A DNA stretch of 64,000 nucleotides, taken from Rhyacichthys aspro. Its lineage: Eukaryota > Chordata > Actinopteri > Gobiiformes > Rhyacichthyidae. The stretch covers positions 16,235,758 to 16,299,757 of the forward strand of contig CM072162.1 of assembly GCA_036850595.1 (NCBI GenBank), written 5' to 3'. Positions 41,651 through 54,440 of the stretch are shown piece after piece. The notes under the pieces are model-generated. The model ran no database searches. It saw nothing but the letters and a program-made list of their open reading frames with translations, and was not told the DNA's origin. Made by a program: the position numbers and the translations under genes. How positions within the stretch are numbered: position 1 is the stretch's first letter; each line of letters begins with the position of its first letter.

Positions 41651-44605
41651 AGATGAGCCTTTCCTGTGGCTGGAGCTGCAAAAGCAAAGCGCCACAACAT
41701 GTTTGCACACTACAGTTCACACTTCATGCTGGGGCTTCAGTTGGATTTATGGCGGGAGAGATACACTGCGGAAAGACAACTGTACACAATGTGTTTGTGC
41801 AGCGTAACTACACATTAAAAGCTCTGGGATGTGTTTGCTTAGCGTGGCAAAGGCATTATAAAGCTGTCAAACAACAAGAACACTCAGAAATCCTCTTTGT
41901 CCTGCTTGTCTTGGTGTGTTGTTTACAGTTTGTGGTTGTTGTGAGTGCACGGCCATAATGTGTGTCTGCAGCAGATGGGAAAAGACTGAAGCCATGTCCT
42001 TCTTCTTCAGCCCAGAGGGGTGCTCCTCCTCTAATGGGGAAAAATAAGGTTGTTTAATTGTAGTTTATTTCAGAGCCTGATTGCTTTTATTGAGCTCCAT
42101 TATTCTTGTTAATGAGTCTGTAATGTGAATGCTGATAATGTGGAGGCAAGTCTTTTCTTCACAATGTGAGGGCCCAGCATTTTCTGGCCACTAAATCCTG
42201 TGCTACTCGCCTCAGCCAAGCATCTGTTTGCTGCTCTCTGTCTGGCTGCCATTGACCCTGCAGTCAGTCAAACTCACTGAAACTAATACCACATGTAAAC
42301 TCAGCAGCATTTCTTTTTGAATACAAAATAAAAGTAATAAAATAAGCAAATACTCTGATGTACATCGAGAAATGAATGACGCCATTGGAGATTCTACGGG
42401 ACAAAACTGACTGATAGTGACCATCCCAAATTCCAAATAATCACATCCAATAAAGCATTAAGCATGACTTTTAAATGAGCTACAGCTAATTAATACCAAA
42501 ACAAAGGTAATGCCGTGAAAAAAAACAAAACAACAGATCTCACTGGTTGAATATAGAGAGGACTGGGCACAGAAGGAAAAAAATCAATACCTACATAAAC
42601 ATATACAGTAGATTCTTAGTGGAAAAAAATGGTAATGTTTAGGTCAGGAGAGAAAGCCTTTCCTTTCCTGAAGATTTTTTTAAAAATAAATACATTTTTG
42701 TAATTTACTCTCTAAAATCTCATTTTGGCGTCTCATCTGTTTTCTATTCAAAAAGTTTACTTGATGACACTGACTTGCATTTTTGCAATGCTGCTTGTTT
42801 TTTTTATTCTAGCAGAAAACAGGAACCGGAGACTCATCCTGGTCACTGTCAAGTTTATGGTGAACAATGTTTGCTTAAGCATTTGACCATGTTCACAGAC
42901 ATTTACTTCAAAGTTTATTTTCTGAACAAAGGGAGTGCAGATGCAGAGGAACACAAACATTATGAAGAACAATCTTTTTCTCGAGCCAGCAACATTTTGA
43001 CAGCCATTCAGTAAGGGCCAAATCGGCTGGCTTTAAATTGGGTTACTTGGTGACAAGTGTGCTAAAATGTCATTGGCATTTAGAACAGGGAGGAGGCATA
43101 AGAATTACACAAAGGGTGCATTATGAGTGAATAATGCACTGGGCTACCAGTTTGGACATGCAGCAAAGTGAATGTCAAAACTCATTGGAACACACATTCT
43201 TCAGCTCATGTAGCTGCAGATCACGCTGAAACAAGGATACAAGGAATCCTATCTATTGCTCATTCCTTCATTATGGGAGCCACCAGGGGAGGGAGGCCCC
43301 AACAGACAGACATACATGACATCACGGAGTCAGGGTGGCAGCAGCTCGCTCATCACGGGTCAGAAGAGGACGTACAAAAAAACATACAAGAGTTGAGAGG
43401 CAATGAAACGTGGATGGTCTGTCAGTTTGTCATATCCCAAACAAACAGATCCTAAAACAAAGCATACACTGTTCTCTGGGTACTTTGAAGGTTTCAATCA
43501 TTTACAAGCATTTGAACAAGAAAGAAAACCAGATGAAACACTACTTCAAAAGGCTCAGGCTGGACCTTTCCCTGTTTACATTTATTCTCCCAACTTCAAA
43601 TACGCAAAAGCTTTTCACGTCATGAAGGAGTTTGAGGATAACGTATCTAAAATTCTACTAACATGAATACTTGCTGACAATGCATCTGTCTGAAGAAAAC
43701 AACTAATTCTTTAGAAATTGTAGCTCATGCAACATACTGGGTTATATCAGCGGACAGTCGTTTATGAAACCAGCCCCAAAAATGGCTTCATAATATAATT
43801 AAAGTCCTGTCGGGACGGTTATTTTAAGAAAACATTTTCCTTCAAAAACGACCTAGTGCTCTTCTGTAAATGTGCCATTGAACAGGATCCAGACTGTCAA
43901 ATTCATCCGGCATAAATCCACAAAATTATAATAATTAACTTGTCCTTGGAAACGATCAAAAAGCACACATAATACTGCAGTGATATATTTGAAATGAAGA
44001 GGGATAAATGAAAGACATTACAAACTAAGAATTAGATGACTTTTTAAAATCCAATCATGTCCATAAAAACTCTTGCTATTACTCTGGCTGTGAAGAAGAG
44101 AAACCCTTACAAACACTCACAGCTTGCAAAAAGGAGCCACTTTTCTTTGTCCCGGGCCTCTATGACTTCTGAGAAAATGTAATAGCTGATATTATCGCAC
44201 ATCGCCTCTGTGTAAGAAATAATGGGGTCTTCTCTTTTAAAGACCACATGCTAAAGCATTTCCTGTTAATATATGTTTTAGAAACACATGAGAGGAGAAA
44301 AGTAATCAGCGCTACGCCATGAAAAATCTGAAGCTTTTTCCTCTCTGATCTTGTCTTCGTCGCATTATCTGCTTTTCCTGTGAACTAGACTGAACTAGCT
44401 TCCACAGAGGGTTTATCAGTGGTGACATGCTGTGTACTCGTGTTGACAGAACAGAGGGTTGTGGCTCTGCATGGGGCCAACAGGATCCGGCCAGGCCCAG
44501 ACTGCTGCCTTTACACCCAGGAGGAAAAAAGAAATAATAAAATCCCTCCATCTTCTTAGGCCTTTCTTCAGTGCCTGTCTCTCAACTGTACATGTTTAAT
44601 GAGCT

Positions 44606-44745
44606 GGCATCTTTTCTTACGCTTTTTACATCCCCCTCCTCTTACCGCTCCCCTCTCCTCCATCACTTTCTCCATGCCCTCACTTGCTTTTTCTTGTTTC
44701 AATTTTTTTTTTTCTTCTTCATCCAATTCTTTTCCTGCTGGCATT
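44606..44745. repeat. Pyrimidine-rich low-complexity tract (plus strand)
   Basis: About 140 bases very rich in C and T on the plus strand, with blocks such as CCCCCTCCTCTTACCGCTCC and an 11-T run. On the host strand it is purine-rich and cannot serve as an acceptor tract. Frames read through it are low in stops only because of composition. Confidence 0.7.
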
Positions 44746-45829
44746 CACAAAGCTCCAGAAGGGACTGTGAAACATTTTTCACCACAGTACTTGCTGCTAA
44801 CATTGCTTGTCCTATATTCCAAGGGTACAAGGTACAAGAGATTACATTTTAGTGACAATAGAAAGAATAGCACTTAAAATAGCCTATCTGGCATTTCAAT
44901 TTAAGAACGAGAATAGTTCTAATCAGCACTCATCATCATTTATATTATGCAAAAACTAAAATGAATTGTACGCTTTAAAAAGCAGATGGCAGGGGAGACA
45001 ATACAGAACGAGCCCGTATTTCCCGGCCGATTGGCTTTTCCATTTTGTCACTTCATGTCAAAAGCATAACACCATAAAATAGGACAAATGAGATTCCATG
45101 AATAGATGAATGGCTTCTTCATACACATTCAATCTAAATCAATCATTAATGAGTTAATTTGTCGAGGGGGACGGAATAACGCTCCATCATGAAGACCAGG
45201 ACGACTTCATTTCTTTGACAGGGATGGCAGACTTAAGGGGACGGCTGGCTGGCTGCATGTCTCTCTTGTGGCTGAAACAGTGTTAGGCAGCACTAGTGTT
45301 TTGCGAACTGTGTCTGCGTCACTTCAGGGGACATACCAGCACCAGAAGAGTGAAGCTGGTGTAGTAATTAAAGCATCCCGTTGTCCCTAAGCAAGTCAAT
45401 TTATGTACTCATATGCGGCGTTGTAGTCTTGTTGACCTCACAAACAGAAAACAAGCTAAGACCAAGATTAGAGTGCACAGAGTCAGGGAGAAAACCTTTG
45501 AACTCACGTTTGTTCCTGGTCCCATTTACAGACAGTGAATTGATTAAAAAAAAACACTGTTTGATTTAGATTTGTCTTCTGTTTGTTCACTTTGTATTTC
45601 GTAAATTGAAACAGCAGCATTCCTTCAAACATGTGCACATTACATTTAAGTGCATTCTACTATTACTTCTAATTGGCAAAGAGTGCAGTGAGGTTTTGGG
45701 TAGCAGGCTTGGATTTATCAGCGGGTGCTCCACTGTGGAAAGTGGAGGAGGCCAGACTGTTCCAACATGCCTTGGCTGTCTAAGGAGTCCTTGGACAGTG
45801 ATTTATGGGTCAATGGTGGATGTGTTAAT

Positions 45830-45904
45830 GGACTGGGCCTATGGAGCATATCCATCGTGCGTATAGAGCCTTACACCTAAGATGGATATGCTCCGCAGCA
45901 GACC
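45830..45904. other. 75-nt inverted repeat with pre-miRNA-like hairpin geometry
   Basis: A perfect 14-bp inverted repeat, GGAGCATATCCATC (45843-45856) against GATGGATATGCTCC (45881-45894), encloses a 24-base loop. Flanks GGACTG and CAGACC add imperfect pairing, giving about 75 nt overall, in the size range of a pre-miRNA. The loop can form a further GTG/CAC pairing. I do not recognise the arms as a known miRNA. Either strand could be transcribed. Without small-RNA data it is only a structural feature. Confidence 0.5.
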
Positions 45905-48900
45905 AACTCAGCACTGCGGTACCTGACAGCATTTTGGAAGTTTAAAAGTCACTGGGCCTAATGTCAGCCGTTTAAGAATACCTACGCCACCGCTGATGCT
46001 CTTAGCACGCAGACACATTATTACTGCTCTGCGGGGGATCAGTGAAAAGGCAGGTGAAAAAGGTTAAGAACAGCATGTAGGTTTACAGCTTTGTTTCATG
46101 AAACACACAAGCCGACAAATGATTCAAAGGGCATTTCAAGTTTGATGTTATTACAGTTATGTGGGGAGTAAAAAAACAAATAGATTTCACAGTTGCAGGG
46201 GGCTATTGATATCTCTCCTGCTTCTTTAGATACACTGCATGGTACAAAACACCAACAATTAACTGGTAGAAAAAAAAAAATCAAAATACATCACTTCTGT
46301 AACATTAGCAAAAAAAACCCAAAACAAAACATACAAAAAAAATATTGACATTTCAATTTACAAGCAAATTTGCCTCATTCTGTGTTAGTTGTTGATAAGT
46401 GATGGGGTTGGGGGAGTGGATGGGACAGTGTGGAAGCCAAAAAGTTGCAAAGCACTGTATTCTGAATCAAAGTAATGGTGCATTTCAAGAAAAATACTAC
46501 ATATATATACATATATCTATCTGTAGAACAAACCACCAAAAAAGAAGTCCTAATTACTAATAATTTTTCCTTCACATATACAGCATGCATTAGGCCTTGA
46601 AGAATTCCAAAGGGAGCTAGAAACCTTTTTGTCGTCAGTTTAACAAGCAAATAACACGCCTCTGCGCAACACAAATGAGAATAGATTGTGGAAGGAGATA
46701 TTTTAATTCATCACACCCCCACCTTGCCGTAATGTGCTTCCGCAATGCTCCATCTTGGCTGACTACTCTCTCAAAGTGTGCAATATGTGGTTAATGGCCA
46801 TGTTTTATCAAAGCATGGAACAGATTTGGAGAAAGCAGAATGCCAGACTGCAGCGAGTGAGGAGCACTGGTCATGTGTCTCTAAACAGAAAGCTTTCGTT
46901 AATCTCAACCTTGTAAACACCGTTAAACCATCAAGGCCTATAAAACACTTTTATGAAGTAAAGAGGCAAATTTACAGGTTTTGCATCCGCTTCCCAAAAA
47001 AACCCAGCTTTTTATCTGGAACTTGACTGCATTAAAATAAAACACTGCAGTATGTGTTTTACAAAACAAAACAGCTATCTTTTGAAAAAGAAATTAATAT
47101 GTAATATGTTAGACTCAAAAAAATGTAAAGTGATCTGGCCCCGACCTGAGCACAAACCGAGTCTGAACTATGTTACATTCAGTGTGAGCCAAATGAAGTT
47201 TAAACTCGACATTTCCAGTGTAATAACTGTGGAGGAGTTGCCAAGTAACGCTAAGGGTCACTGTTTACACTTTCCTGGTGATGTCACACGACTCCGATGG
47301 CAGCCAATATCCATTTGCAAAGAGGTGAGTGTCCTTCACTGGTGCGCTTTCTATTTTTATACTTTTCCTTTACAATAGCCTCCTAATCAGTTTGGTCCAA
47401 AACAGCCCCAATTTCTGTGGCTATATAAATAAATAAAGCAGAGGAAATCACTTATACTGTATTTTGGAGCCAACATTCATCATTGTCAGCAGGCATATAC
47501 AGTTCATATGCCCCTAACACGTCCCATTTCCCCACCAGCAGCCATCCTGCCTTTGATAGGACAGCCTACTCGCTCATTTGTAGCAGAACCTGTCAGTTTT
47601 GTGCTATTTACTAATGTAAATGTCCCTCGGATGAAGTCATCAGCAAGCATACCCTTGCTGTGACAGGAAAACAGGCAAACACAGCCATTTAGAGCCATAT
47701 TTGCGTCCATGCATAGATTTAAAAATACCTGCTTTGCAAAAGCAGTTCAAGGTCAAGATGACCTACAGATAACAGTTTTAAAATCCCTCTCCAAAAAGTT
47801 AAGCAGCACAAGGCTTCGGCCACAGAGCGAATTCCACTAAAGTCTCTTCACTGGCTACATAAACACTCTTTCATTCATCATAATCTAATGAAAAAGTCTT
47901 GTGTTGCAAACAGGTTTTAGGGGAAATTGTGTTGTATACACAACATTTAAAAGCATTTCTTTGATACAACTAAACAGAGCACCTATCCAGCAGCATAGAG
48001 TAGCCACAAAAAGACTAGACTGTTGATCCAAGCAGCTGAGGTTACCAACTAAAGCCCCACTGAGAGAAGACTTTTCTTTTGTTTAGAGTGAAATTCTCTA
48101 AAAGCATCATATCTGCAGCCTTCCTATTGAGTTACAGGACAAATGAATTAGTGGGCATTTACTGTGGCAAACAGCAGTGTCTGTTAAAGCCTGGGGGGAC
48201 CTCAGAAATGACCTGCAGTGAAATGCCACTGCTGAGATCCATTTCCAGCTATGTAGGAGGGGAACTAAGCAGTCCTTCTCCCCTCGCTACCACTCTTTCA
48301 ATTTAGTCCCTGTTTGAAAGCTCACTGTGGTCTGCCCACTTGTTTTTGAAGCTGATAATGAGCTTGGGAAAATTAGCTTATACACATTTAGCATTCATGA
48401 AAACAGAAGGGTCTTGTAAACATAAAAAAATGACACTACACATGTAACACTACATGTTTGTGTGGGTTTATGTGGCAGAGAGGGTGAGAATGATTCTGTG
48501 AGCCTTGTGTACATTACAAGTTATTAAGTATATAAAACTGCACAGTACATCCCATGTTTTAATGACTGATTTATTTAACAGAAATTGAGTGAAGAGATGT
48601 ATTCTGTTTTCCTAGCAATGTTTTTTGCTGTTTCATGCATTACTTTGATTGAATTCATATAAGGCTAACCAAGGCTTATAAAACAGGGTTCAAGCAAACT
48701 CTGGTCTCTGGTATAATTTATAAATATGTTTGCTGTCAATGTTTTAATTCCTTGTATTTTTCAGAACTGAAACAATTAATGAGACTCTACTGTATTGCTT
48801 TAGAGGCCAATAGTTTAGTGTTTATTGAAGGATTTTCCATGATGAAAAGTTCTACATAGTTTTGAACTGCTGACCAAGCTTTTCTTTATTCCCACAGATC

Positions 48901-49881
48901 CGTACATCTTCCCGTCAGTCAAAGCTATACTGCTGGGACTTGGACCTTAGTCGTGAAACTCATAAAAGTGTTATTAGTCACTCATGCAGCTCTGTTGACA
49001 AATGTGTTCACTTGAGTTTGACTGGCAGCTTGAAAGGAGCTGCCATGAGCACACACAGTAAGAACTACATTAGTGTTGCAACAAACCACAGTTCTTTATT
49101 TCCACCTATGGCAAAAAACAAGAAAACGTCTGGACTATGAGTGGGCGTGAAATGTCATGTCTCATTTGGGTTCGTAGCACTCATCTAGTAACTTTTTTCA
49201 TCCTGAGAGCAAGGACCTTGGACGCCTTTAAATTAGGTTTTGCACTAAAATGAATGTCACATCACATTCAGGTTGAACAAACATCTGACAAAGAGGCGTG
49301 TGGTGCTACAATAAAGAAAAGCATAGGCAGTTAGACACTGTAACCTCTGCGGGCAAAATCACCATCGCAGAGAGGCAGACTCAAGCTGTCACAACTAATA
49401 AGATGCTTTCAGGACAACAAACAGTATCAGCCTGTCCTTGTCAGCAAGAAAAAGGCAGCAAGGCCAGTTTGACGAGACAACAAGAGAGATACGGCAAATG
49501 GACAAGTAAGGGATTACCATGTTAACTGTTATCTTAAGTCGTGCAGGCAGCTCGCTAATAACCATTTTGTTAAAATGGTGTTGACCATACCTAGCAAATA
49601 TCAGCTAAATTAATCCCTTGTGTTAGCTGTGCACAAATCTATTTAGCTCATTTTCACACTCTCCAATGATTTCCTCTGACAGACTGAAAGAGCAAATAAT
49701 CCTAGATGAGCTGTTGGACAAACACTGATGCTGACAGCAAAACTGCCACATCTACAAAGGGTTATCGGTTTCTGACTAAAAGAGAACATATTAACACATT
49801 TCATTTCTTCTGTGCACCTACAAGGTCCACTGAAAAGGACAACAGTGAGGTCAAGAGACTACAAAATAATAGCTCTGGGGT

Positions 49882-49899
49882 AAAAAAAAAAAAAAAAAA
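49882..49899. repeat. Poly-A run of 18
   Basis: Uninterrupted homopolymer. No retrotransposed gene body was found upstream. Confidence 0.9.
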
Positions 49900-50512
49900 T
49901 CGTCATGGTGTTTTATGAATCTTGTCGGAAAATGCTATTAAATCCATGCACCTGACAGCACTAAGGTTTAAGAAGGGCTATTACTTCACCTGGGGGCAAT
50001 ATCCCCAGATGAAAATGTCCCACAGAATAGAGAAAGTACATCACTGTCTTGGCACATAGAGCTTCATGAGACTGCAGTAACTCTTAACAGGGACTGCAGG
50101 TTATTTCCAACCAAAGAGTAATCACAGAAAGGACAGCACGTTCCTTTCCAAATACAAAGCACCATTCTTCTTTTTGTCAAGTGTGAAATGGGTGTGTGTT
50201 GTAAGACACACTTCTATCTCAAATGATGACCACACTAAAGTTAACTATTAAATAAAATACTTGCAAATAAGTTAGTTTGAAATGGAGCACTTATTTAAAC
50301 TGAAGTTTTTTTAAATTAATATAGTTAAGTAAGGTACTATGACACACAACAGCCTCTTTTTTTTTACAAGACATTAGGTCACTTAAGAAAATGAAGGATT
50401 TTTTGACAAATCCTTTGTGATAAAATAACTAAAGAAAGCCCATCAGAGTTTATATTAAGGTGAATCTGACACCTTTTTCACAAATGTAATGTCACAATGT
50501 CAACCGGAAATT

Positions 50513-50526
50513 GTTACCATGGAAAT
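50513..50526 (+). promoter_or_regulatory. Near-match to RFX X-box
   Basis: GTTACCATGGAAAT matches the X-box consensus at 13 of 14 positions (final C replaced by T). Confidence 0.25.
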
Positions 50527-51007
50527 AATGTGCTCAAAATTGTCCCATTATGTCACCACAATGTGAAACAGATATAGTATACAGTAGCTTATACATTTTA
50601 GAGGGATAATGACAGTGTGAAAATGAGCTCCCATTACAATTCCCATTATGACATCATGACATCAAATGTGATTTGGGGACGTATTCAAAGGAGGCATAAA
50701 ATGTCTCTATATACTAACAATACATTGGCCATGTGAAAAATGAGCATCACTAGCCATGTTTCCAACCACAACAGTCTCCAGCCACAGTATGTTTCAGTGA
50801 ATAAAGCTTCTCTATACTGTAGTTTTAGAAAATAATGTTTCACTGTGCAAGTAAAAAAGGACTGTCAATTTTACTGACAAGGCCAGTGCCTGTATTCATA
50901 ATGTCCTCTCAGACAAACTTAAATAATTGAACTGGGAGTTTTAGTTCAAGAGCATTGTAGGAAAGAAAATTCAGAAACTCTGACTAAAACCTTTATATTC
51001 GCAAAGG

Positions 51008-51191
<184 letters not shown>

Positions 51192-52564
51192 TGTAATAAT
51201 ATGTCTTCTATTTTTACACAGATTTAAGGAGAAATAAGAAGAGGTGTCTTTCTATGAGGCACTCAGCAGCCTAATAATCAGAACCCAGTATTGACTCAAC
51301 TCAATAATGTTCACCAGAAGAACTCACACAAAGAATAAGTGCATTGTTATGGGCAAAAGTGCCCTTGAGTAAAAGAAAATATTTAATGTCATCTCTGCAG
51401 TTGCAGAGAACATGTTTGCACAAATATGAAAGAGTAGCTTAAGTGTGAGAGACTTGCCATGCACTAAAGCTATCACTGTGGCAACACTGGCCTGATGCTG
51501 AGTCTCAGAGCAGTTATTTGAAATGAAACATTTAATTCTCTGAAAAAGTAGTGGAAGCACTAAATGGACATGTTCCCTCTGTACTTGGAAAATGCCCGAC
51601 ATCTATAGCAGTGTGAAAACATGTCCATTTAAAAACACAGCCACAGTGAGAACCATTGATGAAATCTGTGGTAGTTGCCAGCACAAGATTATTAAAGCAG
51701 CAAACCCACAGAATCACCAACTCTTACTGGTATCTGACTGGGTTGCAATTCAGAATCACCACTCAAACTTTATAAAAATTGTAGAGAAAGGGGGTTACAA
51801 AGCTTACAAAGTTAATTGGAGCCAGTGCAGCTTTAGAATGAAAACTACAGTAAAGTGATGACAGAGTTTAGACCTACAGTTGCCTCAGGGTCATTTTTAA
51901 TATTTTAAGCACATTTTTTATATTATTACCGTGAAAGTGTTGTCCAACCTTGTAAAAATGAATAAAATGGTTCAAATGCTGAAGAGACCATCTGAAGAAG
52001 ATACCGTATGTATATAATATATGCAGCCAGGCACAGCTGGGGCAGATTTTGACCAGAAGAACACATCAAAGTCTTCCTCAGCAGGAGCCAGATGAGTCCC
52101 AAAAGAAGGAAAAAAAAAAGATCAGGTCCCCACTGGATTTTGAACTCCATGATTAGTGACAAGGATACTCACAGAGAGTTCATGAGAAATAATTCACTTC
52201 AATATTTTTGGAATGACAATGTATGGAAAAATCAAGTGTGGTCTGAAAAAGAAGGAGAACAGAGCCACTCTGTCTAAAGTTTTTGAGGGCTGCTCAATCG
52301 GTCTTCTTTCTTGTGCTAAGGTCTTGGTTTCTTACGCCAAAAAAGGAGAACTCCTGCTAGAGGAGGGGATAAACAGATGCTCACCCCGACTAAGCAATTC
52401 TGTGCACACATTGAAAGTTACATAAGTTAAAAAGCTCATAATCTCCCTCATCCCTTGATATCACACCAAGACACTGCAGCGTTGAATATGTCTAAACCTT
52501 TTTATTTCTTCTCATTGCTCTTTTCTGTGTCAACAGCTTGTTGTCATAAAGCACCACAAAACCC

Positions 52565-52585
52565 TGCGAGGCCCCCTGGTGCAGT
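52565..52585 (-). promoter_or_regulatory. CTCF-like core inside a possible conserved element
   Basis: The minus strand carries GCACCAGGGGGCCT, which shares the CACCAGGGGGC core of the vertebrate CTCF motif (about 11 of 14 positions). It lies in a 52.54-52.72 kb segment that also carries TAAAGCTTTAATGG and CATTAATGAG homeodomain-type sites. No binding data are available. Confidence 0.35.
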
Positions 52586-53372
52586 CAAATGGAGTACAAA
52601 GCAATCATATCTGCTGATTAAAGCTTTAATGGATTCTGCTGCGTGGGGCTGGCCCCTGCATCATTAATGAGGAGCAGATATTATATCCTGTTTACAGGGA
52701 GAAGGGAGGCAGCTCAGATCAGTGTTAGCACTCCCCTTGCACTACTTCCTCCCACACACCGAGGGAGCAGCGGGCCCCTTGCTCAGTGTCCACCTGCATG
52801 AGTTGGAAACCACATGAAGCGGTCTAGAGCCAATGCACACACATGGACAGGTTGTTAACAAAAGTTCTTCTTTTTGTTTGGACCCCTTCTTCACATACAG
52901 ACATCTGCAGCCCTTACAGCATCTTGAAGCAAGTAACAATTTTTAAAAACAGATCCCACACAATAACAACATTAACAGCAGCAGCAGTGTAGAAATTTAG
53001 TTGGATTAGCTTCACTCTTATCACCCAACAGCTATTGAACTTATTTTCATAATAATCTCCTGAGAGGTAATGTGAGAGAGATAGTTTTTAAATATTGTGG
53101 ATTCATAAAATGTTCCATCAGCTGCGTTGGGCTGTGTAACCTAACAACTTCATGGTGTCATCAGTGAGTAGGTCTAAAAGCTTCAGGGCAAATGTTCAGC
53201 ATGTTTCAATATGAATATGCACACTTGGATGTTTGCATTTCTAAACAGTTGGGGAGGTCACTGACAAGGTTATCTAACTCAGCTGAGGTCTCACATTATT
53301 TGCCCCTTGCTCTGTACCTCCCCCTCCCTCCCACTCTGTGTCTCTCCACTGGCACGGGCCCAGTGGTTGCAG

Positions 53373-53563
53373 GGCCAAGTGGTGGGTCTCAGAGGGGGGA
53401 CACCCGCCCGGCGTGTTGTTCGGGACAAACACTGCAGCAGCGTTTCCTCTGCTCTACCCATCTGTTGGTTTTGGCCCGCTGTTCTGGACCGCAGCACGGA
53501 TCCAGCCAGGCTTTCGCAAATACTCTTGTACAGCAGCCAGACCACTTTACACAGGACTTTTCT
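53373..53563 (+). other. GC-rich, stop-depleted island with exon-like borders on the plus strand
   Basis: On the strand opposite to the host gene, a CT-rich tract (53310-53350) leads to GGTTGCAG at 53372, and TTTTCT|GTAAGT follows at 53563. The 191 bases between are GC-richer with several CpGs. No plus-strand frame meets a stop across this stretch, nor do two minus frames over most of it. None of the translations resembles a known protein. An AATAAA lies downstream near 53725. It may be an antisense non-coding exon, a conserved element, or chance. Confidence 0.2.
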
Positions 53564-54403
53564 GTAAGTACTGTCAGCGGCAATTAAATGTGGGAATGGG
53601 AGAGCACCGGACAGTCGGATGGTTTAAACATTGGGGAAAGGTCATTCCCACGATTTGGACAACAAACTCTATTTATGCCCCTTCCTCTCTGGAGACTTCT
53701 TTTTCTTATTTCTGTTTCGTACGAATAAAACATGAGAAATGGTGAAGATTTCTGTTGTTCACATTTTCACTACGGTAGGAGTCGCCGTGACAATCAATTT
53801 AAGTGTCAGCAACTGCTTAATATACAGCGAGTTAATCATTATTGGATAGTGTAATTGGATTATCTTCTCAGAACACAAAAAGGGACTAATTATTCATTGG
53901 GATTCACTCTTGTGTAGACACTGTTTATTTTTTCTTTGATTTGCACTTTCCCTAAGCCTTTCCTACCTCCTGAGCCACAACACTGTCACATCAACACAGT
54001 CAGAGTCAAGTAAACAGTGACAATGAAATCATGAGACAAATCATTTGACTCATCTGCATATAAAACAGAAGTAAGCCCAGACAATCTAATTACAACATTT
54101 CACTGGAGTAGAAAAGAAATAACGAATCAGATGCTCCTTATATTCAAAGGCCCTCTTTTTCCTTGCAATTGCTTTACTCCAAGGGGCCTGGCCTTTAATT
54201 TATCTGTATCTTCTAGCAAAGGTAATTTTTGAGCGCAGAGAAGGGAATCATACAGACACTCGATCGATAAAAACGAGGCGCGAGGAGGCATCAAAAGTGA
54301 TTGCCTCAACCTACTAAAGACAGCTAGAGGATATGAGCTGGTGCTGTGAAAATGTTCATTTGGAATCAAAAGGTAACACACTGCAATACTGCACTGGGTA
54401 ATG

Positions 54404-54440
54404 ACTTACCTGTAAAACAAAGCGGCGCAGAGAGTTGGAC
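54404..54440 (-). promoter_or_regulatory. Candidate recursive (zero-length exon) splice site in the host intron
   Basis: On the transcribed minus strand the sequence reads TTGTTTTACAG|GTAAGT, with the junction between 54410 and 54409. A full acceptor is therefore fused to a perfect donor. The 60 bases upstream are strongly pyrimidine-rich (TCCCTCTCTTCTCTTTC followed by further C/T runs). This is the motif of ratchet or recursive splice sites known in long introns of flies and of vertebrate neuronal genes. It lies about 33.8 kb upstream of the macrodomain exon. No strong second donor lies in the next 200 bases; the best are weak GTTGAG and GTATGA. It could instead be a cryptic or cassette-exon acceptor, or chance. 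Confidence 0.5.

Noticed and set aside
43280..43292. CTCF-like CCACCAGGGGAGG
   Set aside because: The second half of the motif is wrong (AGGG rather than GGCGC), so it is weaker than the 52.57 kb site.
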